NCBI GenBank assembly: GCA_036417435.1
Contig: CM070910.1
Location: 77,174,784 to 77,238,783, forward strand
DNA: 64,000 nucleotides
Direction: 5' to 3'
DNA from: Inia geoffrensis
Lineage: Eukaryota; Chordata; Mammalia; Artiodactyla; Iniidae
Shown: positions 1-10,415 of the stretch, piece after piece
Position numbering within the stretch: the stretch's first letter is position 1
How the letters are laid out: every line of letters begins with the position of its first letter
The notes under the pieces: model-generated
What the model saw: only the letters and a program-made list of their open reading frames with translations
Database searches by the model: none
Told to the model about the DNA's origin: nothing
Program-made: the position numbers and the translations under genes

Positions 1-200
1 TATATTAGACAAGACCTACTCCTCGCTCAACCAAATCGACTCAACACCCCGTATTCAAAACCTAGGAATATACCTGATTGTGAAGAAACTTAAAACCCAT
101 ACATTTATAGGTCTCCGTAAGAAAATCACTTGTGTACAGCAGCATACACCCAGCAGTGTAAATAAGCTAAACCCCCTTATAAAAATAAATTTGAAAAAGA

Positions 201-988
201 AAGCACAAGGACTGTGAAATAGAAAGAAATTCTTAAATAAGTCCTTGAGGTCTTGCGAGAAATCTTGGATTTACCACCTCTACATCCACAGCTGGGGGAG
301 AGATAAGGCTGGACACTTGGGGCTGATACTATTGGTGAGGGAATGCAGACCCTATGAGGTAATGGTGCATGATTCCCATTCCACGGGTCCCAAATCTCCA
401 CATTTAAGGGATTTATCCTTCAGCTAAAATATGCATGGAAAACCCAGAATATGGTCCACGAAGTGATCAGGCAAAATTTCTAAAATTCATCACCATTTTC
501 CCCCACTGGTACTCGAGTTCGCCTTTCCAGATGCAATATTAATATTCTCCCCACTTGGAGAGTCAGTGCCTTTGACCTCTTGTTTGGCACAGTTTGTAAT
601 TTCTGTGGAAGATGAGCAGGAATAAGGAGAACCAATGAGCGGCTAACTCGATGTGTTTGGACGGGCACATTGAACGATGATTTCAATACAGGAAGAAGAA
701 TTCACAAAAGGCTCAGCGTGCCATGCCGGAATGAGATTAGGGCCTGAAGCAATTATTCGGGTTTGCGGTCAGCTCACAAAAAAGCGAGTTGACAAAAGGA
801 GATTTTTGGCACTGTAACTCACAATCCTGCGGAGTTCCAAATGACCCCTATCATCCAAAAATTTATAGAAGGAAGACTGTGAAGAGGACTTGAACACGAC
901 ACAGAATTGCAGAAAAGAGATATCAGGTGATAGATAAGAATTGATCCGAAATCGTAGGAAAAGAGGCAGCAGTTCGACAGTGATGCAC
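201..988. repeat. Unassigned ~790 bp component of the unit (representative, unit 1)
   Basis: Between the L1 A-rich tail and the palindrome lies a segment I cannot assign to L1, a SINE, an LTR or any gene. It contains a purine-rich stretch (ctgggggagagataaggctgg), an XhoI-type ctcgag near 513, an EcoRI-type gaattc near 699, and the relict ggcctgaagcaattattcgg. Frames of 60-106 codons on both strands (for example 769-1089 minus and 177-401 minus) vary by substitution and indel without any codon pattern. They show no recognisable domain. It may be an older satellite component, a decayed transposon, or flanking DNA captured when the unit formed. Confidence 0.6.
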
Positions 989-1060
989 TTGGCCAAAAAG
1001 GGCGTATGCGTTTTTTCCTGAATATATTCAGGAAAAAACGCATACGCCCTTTTTGGCCAA
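989..1060. repeat. 72 bp perfect palindrome (representative copy, unit 1)
   Basis: Bases 989-1024 are the exact reverse complement of 1025-1060, with no spacer. The centre reads cctgaata|tattcagg and the ends are ttggcc...ggccaa. Each arm carries an A run, the core gggcgtatgcg and a T6 run. Pairing stops immediately outside (c opposite c). The structure recurs in all 37 units at the same relative place. About half the copies are perfect and the rest carry one to four unpaired positions. As DNA it could extrude a cruciform; as RNA from either strand it would fold into a hairpin of more than 30 bp. The right arm appears L1-derived, and the left arm is its inverted copy. Confidence 0.97.
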
Positions 1061-1061
1061 C

Positions 1062-1562
1062 CAAGCAAGCCTGCAATGGAAATCCGCACTACAAGGAAGT
1101 CTCACTTCCCACCGATCAAAAGAGCCCTCCGAAAATAATGTAAAATCCAGAGAGGCAGGACAGACCATGGAGAACCGGCAGCCTTGTTATGCTGATGGGC
1201 GGGATGTAAATTGCCAACAGCCACTCTGGAGAAGTGGATGGTGTTTCCTGGAACAAAGAAAAAACCAAGCTAGAGAGCCTAGGGCACTTCCACTTATGGT
1301 GCTATAGATTCGGAAAATTTAAATGAAAAAGACAGAGCCACACCAAAGTTTGGGGCTGCTCTGTGTACGGGAACCTTGACTATGGTACAACTTCAATAGC
1401 CCAGAAAGAGAAAAATGGATATAGAAGTTGTGGTACATCCCTACAATGGAATATCACTCAACAATGAAATCAATGGCCAAAGACCAGTAGCAGCATAACG
1501 AGTGGATTTAGTTACGATGATTCTAAGTGAAATAAGTCACACAGAAAAAGAAACATCATAAG
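1062..1562 (+). pseudogene. L1 ORF2 C-terminal remnant (representative, unit 1)
   Basis: Three short peptides match the conserved L1 ORF2p C-terminus in the right order. QPLWRSGWCFLEQRK is near 1218-1262 (L1 has QPLWR..WRFLK). WYIPTMEYHS is at 1431-1460 (L1 has WYIYTMEYYSAIK). ILSEISHTEKE is within 1517-1561 (L1 has ILSEVSQTEKDKY). The last lies in a different frame from the first two, and stops lie between them, so no ORF2 product is possible. Only the far C-terminal, cysteine-rich-region end is represented, with no endonuclease or reverse-transcriptase domain. The 84-codon open frame at 1053-1307 and its copies in other units are this remnant, not a gene. Confidence 0.85.
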
Positions 1563-1938
1563 ATATCACTAATACCGGAAATGGAAACACGACTACGCAT
1601 GAACTGCATTTCAAAACACAACACAGTCTCACATTTACAAAAGAAATTTATGCTTGCTTAAGGTCAAAGGAGAGTGGGGAGGCTGCATAAAACCAGAGAT
1701 GGACATTAGGACAGATACCATTCCATAAGCCAAATATATATTAGACAACACCTACTCCTGGCTCAACCAAATCGACTCAACACCCCGTTTTCAAAACCTA
1801 GGAATATACCTGATTGTGAAGAAACTTAAAACCCATACATTTATAGGTCTCCGTAAGAAAATCACTTGTGTACAGCAGCATACACCCAGCAGTGTAAATA
1901 AGCTAAACCCCCTTATAAAAATAAATTTGAAAATGAAA
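1563..1938 (+). mobile_element. L1 3' UTR remnant with A-rich tail (representative, units 1-2)
   Basis: Downstream of the ORF2 remnant the sequence keeps the L1 3' UTR order: a segment resembling aacagactcac...acttatg, then a purine-rich stretch gtcaaaggagagtgggga, then acaccta/gacctac, and finally gtaaataagcta before the AATAAA. The tail (aaatttgaaaatgaaagc) marks the original L1 3' terminus. Beyond it the sequence no longer resembles L1. The unit boundary chosen here (1737) falls inside this UTR and is arbitrary. Confidence 0.8.
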
Positions 1939-3472
1939 GCACAAGGACTGTGAAATAGAAAGAAATTCTTAAATAAGTCCTTGAGGTCTTGCGAGAAATC
2001 TTGGATTTACCAACTCTACATCCACAGCTGGGGGAGAGATAAGGCTGGACACTTGGGACTGATACTATTGGTGAGGGAATGCAGACCCTATGAGGTAATG
2101 GTGCATGATTCCCATTCCACGGGTCCCAAATCTCCACATTTAAGGGATTTATCCTTCAGCTAAAATATGCATGGAAAACCCAGAATATGGTCCACGAAGT
2201 GATCAGGCAAAATTTCTAAAATTCATCACCATTTTCCCCCCCTGGTACTCGAGTTCGCCTTTCCAGATGCGATATTAATATTCTCCCCACTTGGAGAGTC
2301 AGTGCCTTTGACCTTTTGTTTGGCACAGTTTGCAATTTCTGTGGAAGATGAGCAGGAATAAGGAGAACCAAAGAGCGGCTAACTCGATGTGTTTGGACGG
2401 GCACATTGAACGATGATTTCAATACAGGAAGAAGAATTCACCAAAGGCTCAGCGTGCCATGCCGGAACGAGATTAAGGCCTGAAGCAATTATTCGGGTTT
2501 GAGGTCAGCTCACAAAAAAGCGAGTTGACAAAAGGAGATTTTTGGCACTGTAACTCACAATCCTGCGGTGTTCCAAATGACCCCTATCATCCAAAAATTT
2601 ATAGAAGGAATACTGTGAAGAGGACTTGAACACGACACAGAATTGCAGAAAACAGATATCAGGTGATAGATAAGAATTGACCTGAAATCGTAGGAAAGAG
2701 GCAGCAGTTCGACAGTGATGCACTTGGCCAAAAAGGGCGTATGCGTTTTTTCCAGAATATATTCAGGAAAAAACGCATACGCCCTTTTAGGCCAACCAAG
2801 CAAGCCTGCAATGGAAATCCGCACTACAAGGAAGTCTCACTTCCCACCGATCAAAAGAGCCCTCCGAAAAAAATGTAAAATCCAGAGAGGCAGGACTGAC
2901 CATGGAGAACCGGCAGCCTTGTTATGCTGATGGGCGGGATGTAAATTGCCAACAGCCACTCTGGAGAAGTGGATGGTGTTTCCTGGAACAAAGAAAAAAA
3001 CAAGCTAGAGAGCCTAGGGCACTTCCACTTATGGTGCTATAGATTCGGAAAATTTAAATGTAAAAGACAGAGCCACACCAAAGTTTGGGGATGCTCTGTG
3101 TACGGGAACCTTGACTATGGTACAACTTCAATAGCCCAGAAAGAGAAAACTGGATATAGAAGTTGTGGTATATCCCTACAATGGAATATCACTCAACAAT
3201 GAAATCAATGGCCACAGACCAGTAGCAGCATAATGAGTGGATTTAGTTACGATGATTCTAAGTGAAATAAGTCACACAGAAAAAGAAACATCATAAGATA
3301 TCACTAATACCGGGAATGGAAACACGACTACGCATGAACTGCATTTCAAAACAGCAGCAGAGTCTCACATTTACAAAAGAAATTTATGCTTGCTTAAGGT
3401 CAAAGGAGAGTGGGGAGGCTGCATAAAACCAGAGATGGACATTAGGACAGATACCATTCCATAAGCCATATA
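1737..3472 (+). repeat. Satellite unit 2, type B left part, own type right part
   Basis: Starts as type B (ttaccaactctac near 2006, shared with units 5, 16 and 22). It stops following B after about 2226, where it keeps catcaccatttt instead of catcgccatttt. It has a one-base loss in taggaaagaggc near 2696, balanced by an extra base in aaaacagcagcagag near 3349. Palindrome 2724-2795 has two unpaired positions. Confidence 0.92.
1920..1925 (+). promoter_or_regulatory. Relict L1 polyadenylation signal AATAAA
   Basis: AATAAA follows ccttataaaa at the L1 3' terminus and precedes the A-rich tail. The same hexamer is at 184-189 in unit 1 and recurs near relative position 185 in nearly every unit. Unit 36 has changes close by (ttatagaaataaatttgc). 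It is inherited from L1. Nothing in the sequence shows that it is used. Confidence 0.6.
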
Positions 3473-5208
3473 TATATTAGACAAGACCTACTCCTCACTC
3501 AACCAAATAGACTCAACACCCCGTATTCAAAACCTAGGAATAAACCTGACTGTGAAGAAACTTAAAACCCATACATTTATAGGTCTCCATAAGAAAATCA
3601 CTTGTGTACAGCAGCATACACACAGCAGTGTAAATAAGCTAAATCCCCTTATAATAATAAATTTGAAAAAGAAAGCACAAGGACTGTGAAATAGAGAGAA
3701 ATTCTTAAATAAGTCCTTGAGGTGTTGTGAGAAATCTTTGATTTACCACCTCTACATCCACAGCTGGGGGAGAGATAAGGCTGGACACTTGGGGCTGATA
3801 CTATTGGTGAGGGAATGCAGACCCTCTGAGGTAATGGTGCATGATTCCCATTCCACGGGTCCCAAATCTCCACGTTTAAGGGATTTATCCTTCAGCTAAA
3901 ATATGCATGGAAAACCCAGAATATGGTCCACGAAGTGATCAGGCAAAATTTCTAAAATTCATCGCCATTTTCCCCCCCTGGTACTCGAGTTCGCCTTTCC
4001 AGATGCGATATTAACATTCTCCCCACTTGGAGAGTCAGTGCCTTTGACCTCTTGTTTGGCACAGTTTGCAATTTCTGTGGAAGATGAGCAGGAATAAGGA
4101 GAACCAATGAGCGGCTAACTCGATTTGTTTGGACGGGCACACTGAACGATGATTTCCCTACAGGAAGAAGAATTCACCAAAGGCTCAGCGTGCCATGCCG
4201 GAACGAGATTAGGGCCTGAAGCAATTATTCGGGTTTGCAGTCAGCTCACAAGAAAGCGAGTTGAGAAAAGGAGATTTTTGGCACTGTAACTCACAATCCT
4301 GCGGAGTTCCTAATGACCCCTATCATCCAAAAATTTATTGAAGGAAGACTGTGAAGAGGACTTGAACACGACACAGAATTGCAGAAAACAGATATAAGGT
4401 GGTAGATAAAAATTGCTCTGAAATCGTAGGAAAAGAGGCAGCAGTTCGACAGTGATGCACTTGGCCAAAAAGGGCGTATGCGTTTTTTCCTGAATATATT
4501 CAGGAAAAAACGCATACGCCCTTTTTGGCCAACCAAGCAAGCCTGCAATGGAAATCCGCACTACAAGGAAGTCTCACTTCCCACCGATCAAAAGGGCCCT
4601 CCGAAAAAAATGTAAAATCCAGAGAGGCAGGACAGGCCATGGAGAACCGGCAGCCTTGTTATGCTGATGGGCGGGATGGAAATTGCCAACAGCCACTCTG
4701 GAGAAGTGGATGGTGTTTCCTGGAAGAAAGAAAAAACCAAGCTAGAGAGCCTAGGGCACTTCCACTTATGGTGCTATAGATTCGGAAAATTTAAATGAAA
4801 AACACAGAGCCACACCAAAGTTTGGGGCTGCTCTGTGTACGGGAACCTTGACTATGGTACAACTTCAATAGCCCAGAAAGAGAAAAATGGATATAGAAGT
4901 TGTGGTACATTCCTACAATGGAATATCACTCAACAATGAAATCAATGGCCACAGACCAGTAGCAGCATAATGAGTGGATTTAGTTACGATGATTCTAAGT
5001 GAAATAAGTCACACAGAAAAAGAAACATCATAAGATATCACTAATACCGGAAATGGAAACACGACTACGCATGAACTGCATTTCAAAACACAACACAGTC
5101 TCACATCTACAAAAGAAATTTATGCTTGCTTAAGGTCAAAGGAGAGTGGGGAGGCTGCATAAAACCAGAGATGGACATTAGGACAGATACCATTCCATAA
5201 GCCAAATA
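3473..5208 (+). repeat. Satellite unit 3, type X (H-like left, unit-14-like right)
   Basis: The left part resembles H units (aataaacctgactgtgaag, gaccctctgagg). The right part shares several private markers with unit 14: ctggaagaaagaaaa near 4720, gaaaaacacagagcc near 4797 and gtacattcctacaatgg near 4906. Both units directly precede a type A unit, so the shared right part probably belongs to a block copied together with A. Palindrome 4461-4532 is perfect. Confidence 0.92.
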
Positions 5209-6944
5209 TATATTAGACAAGACCTACTCCTCGCTCAACCAAATCGACTCAACACCCCGTATTCAAAACCTAGGAATATACCTGATTGTGAAGAAACTTA
5301 AAACCCATACATTTATAGGTCTCCGTAAGAAAATCACTTGTGTACAGCAGCATACACCCAGCAGTGTAAATAAGCTAAACCCCCTTATAAAAATAAATTT
5401 GAAAAAGAAAGCACGAGGACTGTGAAATAGAAAGAAATTCTTAAATAAGTCCTTGAGGTCTTGCGAGAAATCTTGGATTTACCACCTCTACATCCACAGC
5501 TGGGGGAGAGATAAGGCTGGACACTTGGGGCTGATACTATTGGTGAGGGAATGCAGACCCTATGAGGTAATGGTGCATGATTCCCATTCCACGGGTCCCA
5601 AATCTCCACATTTAAGGGATTTATCCTTCAGCTAAAATATGCATGGAAAACCCAGAATATGGTCCACGAAGTGATCAGGCAAAATTTCTAAAATTCATCA
5701 CCATTTTCCCCCACTGGTACTCGAGTTCGCCTTTCCAGATGCAATATTAATATTCTCCCCACTTGGAGAGTCAGTGCCTTTGACCTCTTGTTTGGCACAG
5801 TTTGTAATTTCTGTGGAAGATGAGCAGGAATAAGGAGAACCAATGAGCGGCTAACTCGATGTGTTTGGACGGGCACATTGAACGATGATTTCAATACAGG
5901 AAGAAGAATTCACAAAAGGCTCAGCGTGCCATGCCGGAATGAGATTAGGGCCTGAAGCAATTATTCGGGTTTGCGGTCAGCTCACAAAAAAGCGAGTTGA
6001 CAAAAGGAGATTTTTGGCACTGTAACTCACAATCCTGCGGAGTTCCAAATGACCCCTATCATCCAAAAATTTATAGAAGGAAGACTGTGAAGAGGACTTG
6101 AACACGACACAGAATTGCAGAAAACAGATATCAGGTGATAGATAAGAATTGATCCGAAATCGTAGGAAAAGAGGCAGCAGTTCGACAGTGATGCACTTGG
6201 CCAAAAAGGGCGTATGCGTTTTTTCCTGAATATATTCAGGAAAAAACGCATACACCCTTTTTGGCCAACCAAGCAAGCCTGCAATGGAAATCCGCACTAC
6301 AAGGAAGTCTCACTTCCCACCGATCAAAAGAGCCCTCCGAAAATAATGTAAAATCCAGAGAGGCAGGACAGACCATGGAGAACCGGCAGCCTTGTTATGC
6401 TGATGGGCGGGATGTAAATTGCCAACAGCCACTCTGGAGAAGTGGATGGTGTTTCCTGGAACAAAGAAAAAACCAAGCTAGAGAGCCTAGGGCACTTCCA
6501 CTTATGGTGCTATAGATTCGGAAAATTTAAATGAAAAAGACAGAGCCACACCAAAGTTTGGGGCTGCTCTGTGTACGGGAACCTTGACTATGGTACAACT
6601 TCAATAGCCCAGAAAGAGAAAAATGGATATAGAAGTTGTGGTACATCCCTACAATGGAATATCACTCAACAATGAAATCAATGGCCAAAGACCAGTAGCA
6701 GCATAACGAGTGGATTTAGTTACGATGATTCTAAGTGAAATAAGTCACACAGAAAAAGAAACATCATAAGATATCACTAATACCGGAAATGGAAACACGA
6801 CTACGCATGAACTGCATTTCAAAACACAACACAGTCTCACATTTACAAAAGAAATTTATGCTTGCTTAAGGTCAAAGGAGAGTGGGGAGGCTGCATAAAA
6901 CCAGAGATGGACATTAGGACAGATACCATTCCATAAGCCAAATA
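5209..6944 (+). repeat. Satellite unit 4, type A
   Basis: Nearly matches unit 1; a private change is gcacgagg near 5413. Palindrome 6197-6268 has one unpaired base at 6254 (catacaccc for catacgccc). That CpG transition is shared with the type A units 15 and 21. Confidence 0.93.
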
Positions 6945-8680
6945 TATATTAGACAACACCTACTCCTGGCTCAACCAAATCGACTCAACACCCCGTTTTC
7001 AAAACCTAGGAATATACCTGATTGTGAAGAAACTTAAAACCCATACATTTATAGGTCTCCGTAAGAAAATCACTTGTGTACAGCAGCATACACCCAGCAG
7101 TGTAAATAAGCTAAACCCCCTTATAAAAATAAATTTGAAAAAGAAAGCACAAGGACTGTGAAATAGAAAGAAATTCTTAAATAAGTCCTTGAGGTCTTGC
7201 GAGAAATCTTGGATTTACCAACTCTACATCCACAGCTGTGGGAGAGATAAGGCTGGACACTTGGGGCTGATACTATTGGTGAGGGAATGCAGACCCTATG
7301 AGGTAATGGTGCATGATTCCCATTCCACGGGTCCCAAATCTCCACATTTAAGGGATTTATCCTTCAGCTAAAATATGCATGGAAAACCCAGAATATGGTC
7401 CACGAAGTGATCAGGCAAAATTTCTAAAATTCATCGCCATTTTCCCCCCCTGGTACTCGAGTTCGCCTTTCCAGATGCGATATTAACATTCTCCCCACTT
7501 CGAGAGTCAGTGCCTTTGACCTCTTGTTTGGCACAGTTTGCAATTTCTGTGGAAGATGAGCAGGAATAAGGAGAACCAATGAGCGGATAACTCGATTTGT
7601 TTGGACGGGCACACTGAACGATGATTTCCCTACAGGAAGAAGAATTCACCAAAGGCTCAGCGTGCCATGCCGGAACGAGATTAGGGCCTGAATCAATTAT
7701 TCGGGTTTGCAGTCAGCTCACAAGAAAGCGAGTTGAGAAAAGGAGATTTTTGGCACTGTAACTCACAATCCTGTGGAGTTCCAAATGACCCCTATCATCC
7801 AAAAATTTATTGAAGGAAGACTGTGAAGAGCACTTGAACACGACACAGAATTGCAGAAAACAGATATCAGGTGGTAGATAAAAATTGCTCTGAAATCGTA
7901 GGAAAAGAGGCAGCAGTTCGACAGTGATGCTCTTGGCCAAAAAGGGCGTATGCGTTTTTTCCTGAATATATTCAGGAAAAAACGCATACGCACTTCTTGG
8001 CCATCCAAGCAAGCCTGCAATGGAAATCCGCACTACAAGGAAGTCTCACTTCCGACCGACCAAAAGGGCCCTCCGAAAAAAATGTAAAATCCAGAGAGGC
8101 GGGGCAGGCCATGGAGAACCGGCAGCCTTTTTATGCTGATGGGCGGGATGTAAATTGCCAAAAGCCACTCTGGAGAAGTGGATGGTGTTTCCTGGAACAA
8201 AGAAAAAACCAAGCTAGAGAGCCTAGGGCACTTCCACTTATGGTGCTATAGATTCGGAAAATTTAAATGAAAAAGACAGAGCCACACCAAAGTTTGGGGC
8301 TGCTCTGTGTACGGGAACCTTTACTATGGTACAACTTCAATAGCTCAGAAAGAGAAAACTGGATATAGAAGTTGTGGTACATCCCTACAATGGAATATCA
8401 CTCAACAATGAAATCAATGGCCACAGACCAGTAGCAGCATAATGAGTGGATTTAGTTACGATGATTCTAAGTGAAATAAGTCACACAGAAAAAGAAACAT
8501 CATAAGATATCACTAATACCGGGAATGGAAACACGACTACGCATGAACTGCATTTGAAAACACAACAGAGTCTCACATTTACAAAAGAAATTTATGCTTG
8601 CTTAAGGTCAAAGGAGAGTGGGGAGGCTGCATAAAACCAGAGATGGACATTAGGACAGATACCATTCCATAAGCCAAATA
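6945..8680 (+). repeat. Satellite unit 5, type B
   Basis: Carries the B markers ttaccaactctac near 7215, cacttcgagagtc near 7496 and cctgaatcaatt near 7687. Palindrome 7933-8004 has three unpaired positions in the right arm (gcacttcttggccat). Differs from units 16 and 22 by a few bases (ctgtgggag near 7236). Confidence 0.93.
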
Positions 8681-10415
8681 TATATTAGACAAGACCTACT
8701 CCTCGCTCAACCAAATCGACTCAACACCCCGTATTCAAAACCTAGGAATATACCTGACTGTGAAGAAACTTAAAACCCATACATTTATAGGTCTCCATAA
8801 GAAAATCACTTGTGTACAGCAGCATACACACAGCAGTGTAAATAATCTAAATCCCCTTATAAAAATAAATTTGAAAAAGAAAGCACAAGGACTGTGAAAT
8901 AGAGAGAAATTCTTAAATAAGTCCTTGAGGTCTTGCGAGAAATCTTGGATTTACCACCTCTACATCCACAGCTGGGGGAGAGATAAGGCTGGACACTTGG
9001 GGCTGATACTATTGGTGAGGGAATGCAGACCCTTTGAAGTAATGGTGCATGACTCCAAAACCACGGGTCCCAAATCTCCACGTTTAAGGGATTTATCCTT
9101 CAGCTAAAATATGCATGGAAAACCCAGAATATGGTCCACGAAGTGATCAGGCAAAATTTCTAAAATTCATCGCTATTTTCCACCCCGGTACTCGAGTTCT
9201 CCTTTCCAGATGCGATATTAACATTCTCCCCACTTGGAGAGTCAGTGCCTTTGACCTCTTGTTTGGCACAGTTTGCAATTTCTGTGGAAGATGAGCAGGA
9301 ATAAGGAGAACCAATGAGCGGCTAACTCGATTTGTTTGGACGGGCACACTGAACGATGATTTCCCTACAGGAAGAAGAATTCACCAAAGGCTCAGCGTGC
9401 CATGCCGGAACGAGATTAGGGCCTGAAGCAATTATTCGGGTTTGCGGTCAGCTCACAAGAAAGCGAGTTGAGAAAAGGAGATTTTTGGCACTGTAACTCA
9501 CAATCCTGTGGAGTTCCAAATGACCCCTATCATCCAAAAATTTATTGAAGGAAGACTGTGAAGAGCCCTTGAACACGACACAGAATTGCAGAAAACAGAT
9601 ATCAGGTGGTAGATAAAAATTGCTCTGAAATCGTAGGAAAAGAGGCAGCAGTTCGACAGTGATGCACTTGGCCAAAAAGGGCGTATGCGTTTTTTCCTGA
9701 ATATATTCAGGAAAAAACGCATACGCCCTTTTTGGCCAACCAAGCAAGCCTGCAATGGAAATCCGCACTACAAGGAAGTCTCACTTCCGACCGACCAAAA
9801 CGGCCCTCCGAAAAAAATGTAAAATCCAGAGAGGCGGGACAGGCCATGGAGAACCGGCAGCCTTGTTATGCTGATGGGCGGGATGTAAATTGCCAACAGC
9901 CACTCTGGAGAAGTGGATGGTGTTTCCTGGAACAAAGAAAAAACCAAGCTAGAGAGCCTAGGGCACTTCCACTTATGGTGCTATAGATTCGGAAAATTTA
10001 AATGAAAAAGACAGAGCCACACCAAAGTTTGGGGCTGCTCTGTGTACGGGAACCTTGACTATGGTACAACTTCAATAGCTCAGAAAGAGAAAACTGGATA
10101 TAGAAGTTGTGGTACATCCCTACAATGGAATATCACTCAACAATGAAATCAATGGCCACAGACCAGTAGCAGCAAAATGAGTGGATTTAGTTACGATGAT
10201 TCTAAGTGAAATAAGTCACACAGAAAAAGAAACATCATAAGATATCACTAATACCGGGAATGGAAACACGACTACGCATGAACTGCATTTCAAAACACAA
10301 CAGAGTCTCACATTTACAAAAGAAATTTATGCTTGCTTAAGGTCAAAGGAGAGTGGGGAGGCTGCATAAAACCAGAGATGGACATTAGGACAGATACCAT
10401 TCCATAAGCCAAATA
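8681..10415 (+). repeat. Satellite unit 6, type C/D hybrid
   Basis: Type C on the left (gactccaaaaccacggg near 9051, ctcgagttctcc near 9190, caaaacggccc near 9795, atagctcag with g at 10078). Type D on the right (agcaaaatga with a at 10175, catttcaaaacacaacag near 10286). The switch lies between 10078 and 10175. The unit is followed by type E, as expected if one unit was lost by unequal exchange. Palindrome 9668-9739 is perfect. Confidence 0.92.

Larger units (their letters stand above)
1..1736 (+). repeat. Satellite unit 1, type A
   Basis: Type A is marked by catcaccattttcccccact near 488, gcaatattaatattc near 531 and gaaaataatgtaaaa near 1131. Closest relative in the window is unit 4 at +5,208 bp; both keep cataacgagtgg. 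Unit 1 has private changes such as aaaagagatatc near 913. It is the only type A copy with a flawless palindrome (989-1060). Confidence 0.93.
1025..1938 (+). mobile_element. Decayed LINE-1 3' end inside the satellite unit (representative, units 1-2)
   Basis: This stretch aligns by eye, in order and orientation, with the 3' end of mammalian L1. It begins with an upstream ORF2 portion (gcatacgcc...ggccaac resembling the L1 stretch gacatacagatggccaac). The ORF2 C-terminal region and the 3' UTR follow. It ends at an A-rich tail after AATAAA. The 3' UTR resembles the cetartiodactyl L1 3' end: caagacctactc against caaggacctactg, cccatacatttataggtctcc against cccatacatatataggtctct, and tgtacagcagcatacac against tgtacagcagaaattaac. 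The comparison is from memory, not a computed alignment. The equivalent segment in each later unit runs from its palindrome centre to about 200 bp past the next unit start. Confidence 0.85.

Noticed and set aside
734..742. Telomere-like TTAGGG in gattagggcctg, as in the TTAGGG-bearing heavy satellite of baleen whales
   Set aside because: Only a single hexamer per unit, with no tandem run.
201..988. Unassigned segment as an LTR or endogenous retrovirus fragment
   Set aside because: No TG...CA ends, no primer-binding site and no gag, pol or env peptide could be recognised. The cttataaaa before it belongs to the L1 3' end.
989..1060. Palindrome as a bacterial rho-independent terminator
   Set aside because: It has a stem and T runs, but the T run is inside the stem and the context is a mammalian L1-derived satellite.
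769..1089. 106-codon and overlapping 85-codon minus-strand frames across the palindrome, as genes
   Set aside because: They run antisense through L1 and the unassigned segment, overlap each other in different frames, show no domain, and are truncated by point changes in several units (for example 14,775-14,960 and 54,665-54,883).
1053..1307. 84-codon plus-strand frame recurring in nearly every unit, as a conserved small protein
   Set aside because: It is the shifted remnant of the L1 ORF2 C-terminus, begins only with TTG inside the palindrome, and its recurrence is explained by tandem copying. Changes include non-synonymous substitutions and stop or frame losses in other copies.
1306..1325. 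CENP-B box (TTCG....A..CGGG) in the unit
   Set aside because: The candidates attcggaaaatttaaat, gttcgacagtgatgc and ttcgggtttgcggtc lack the CGGG half or the spacing. No full core was found, so centromere function is not supported from sequence.
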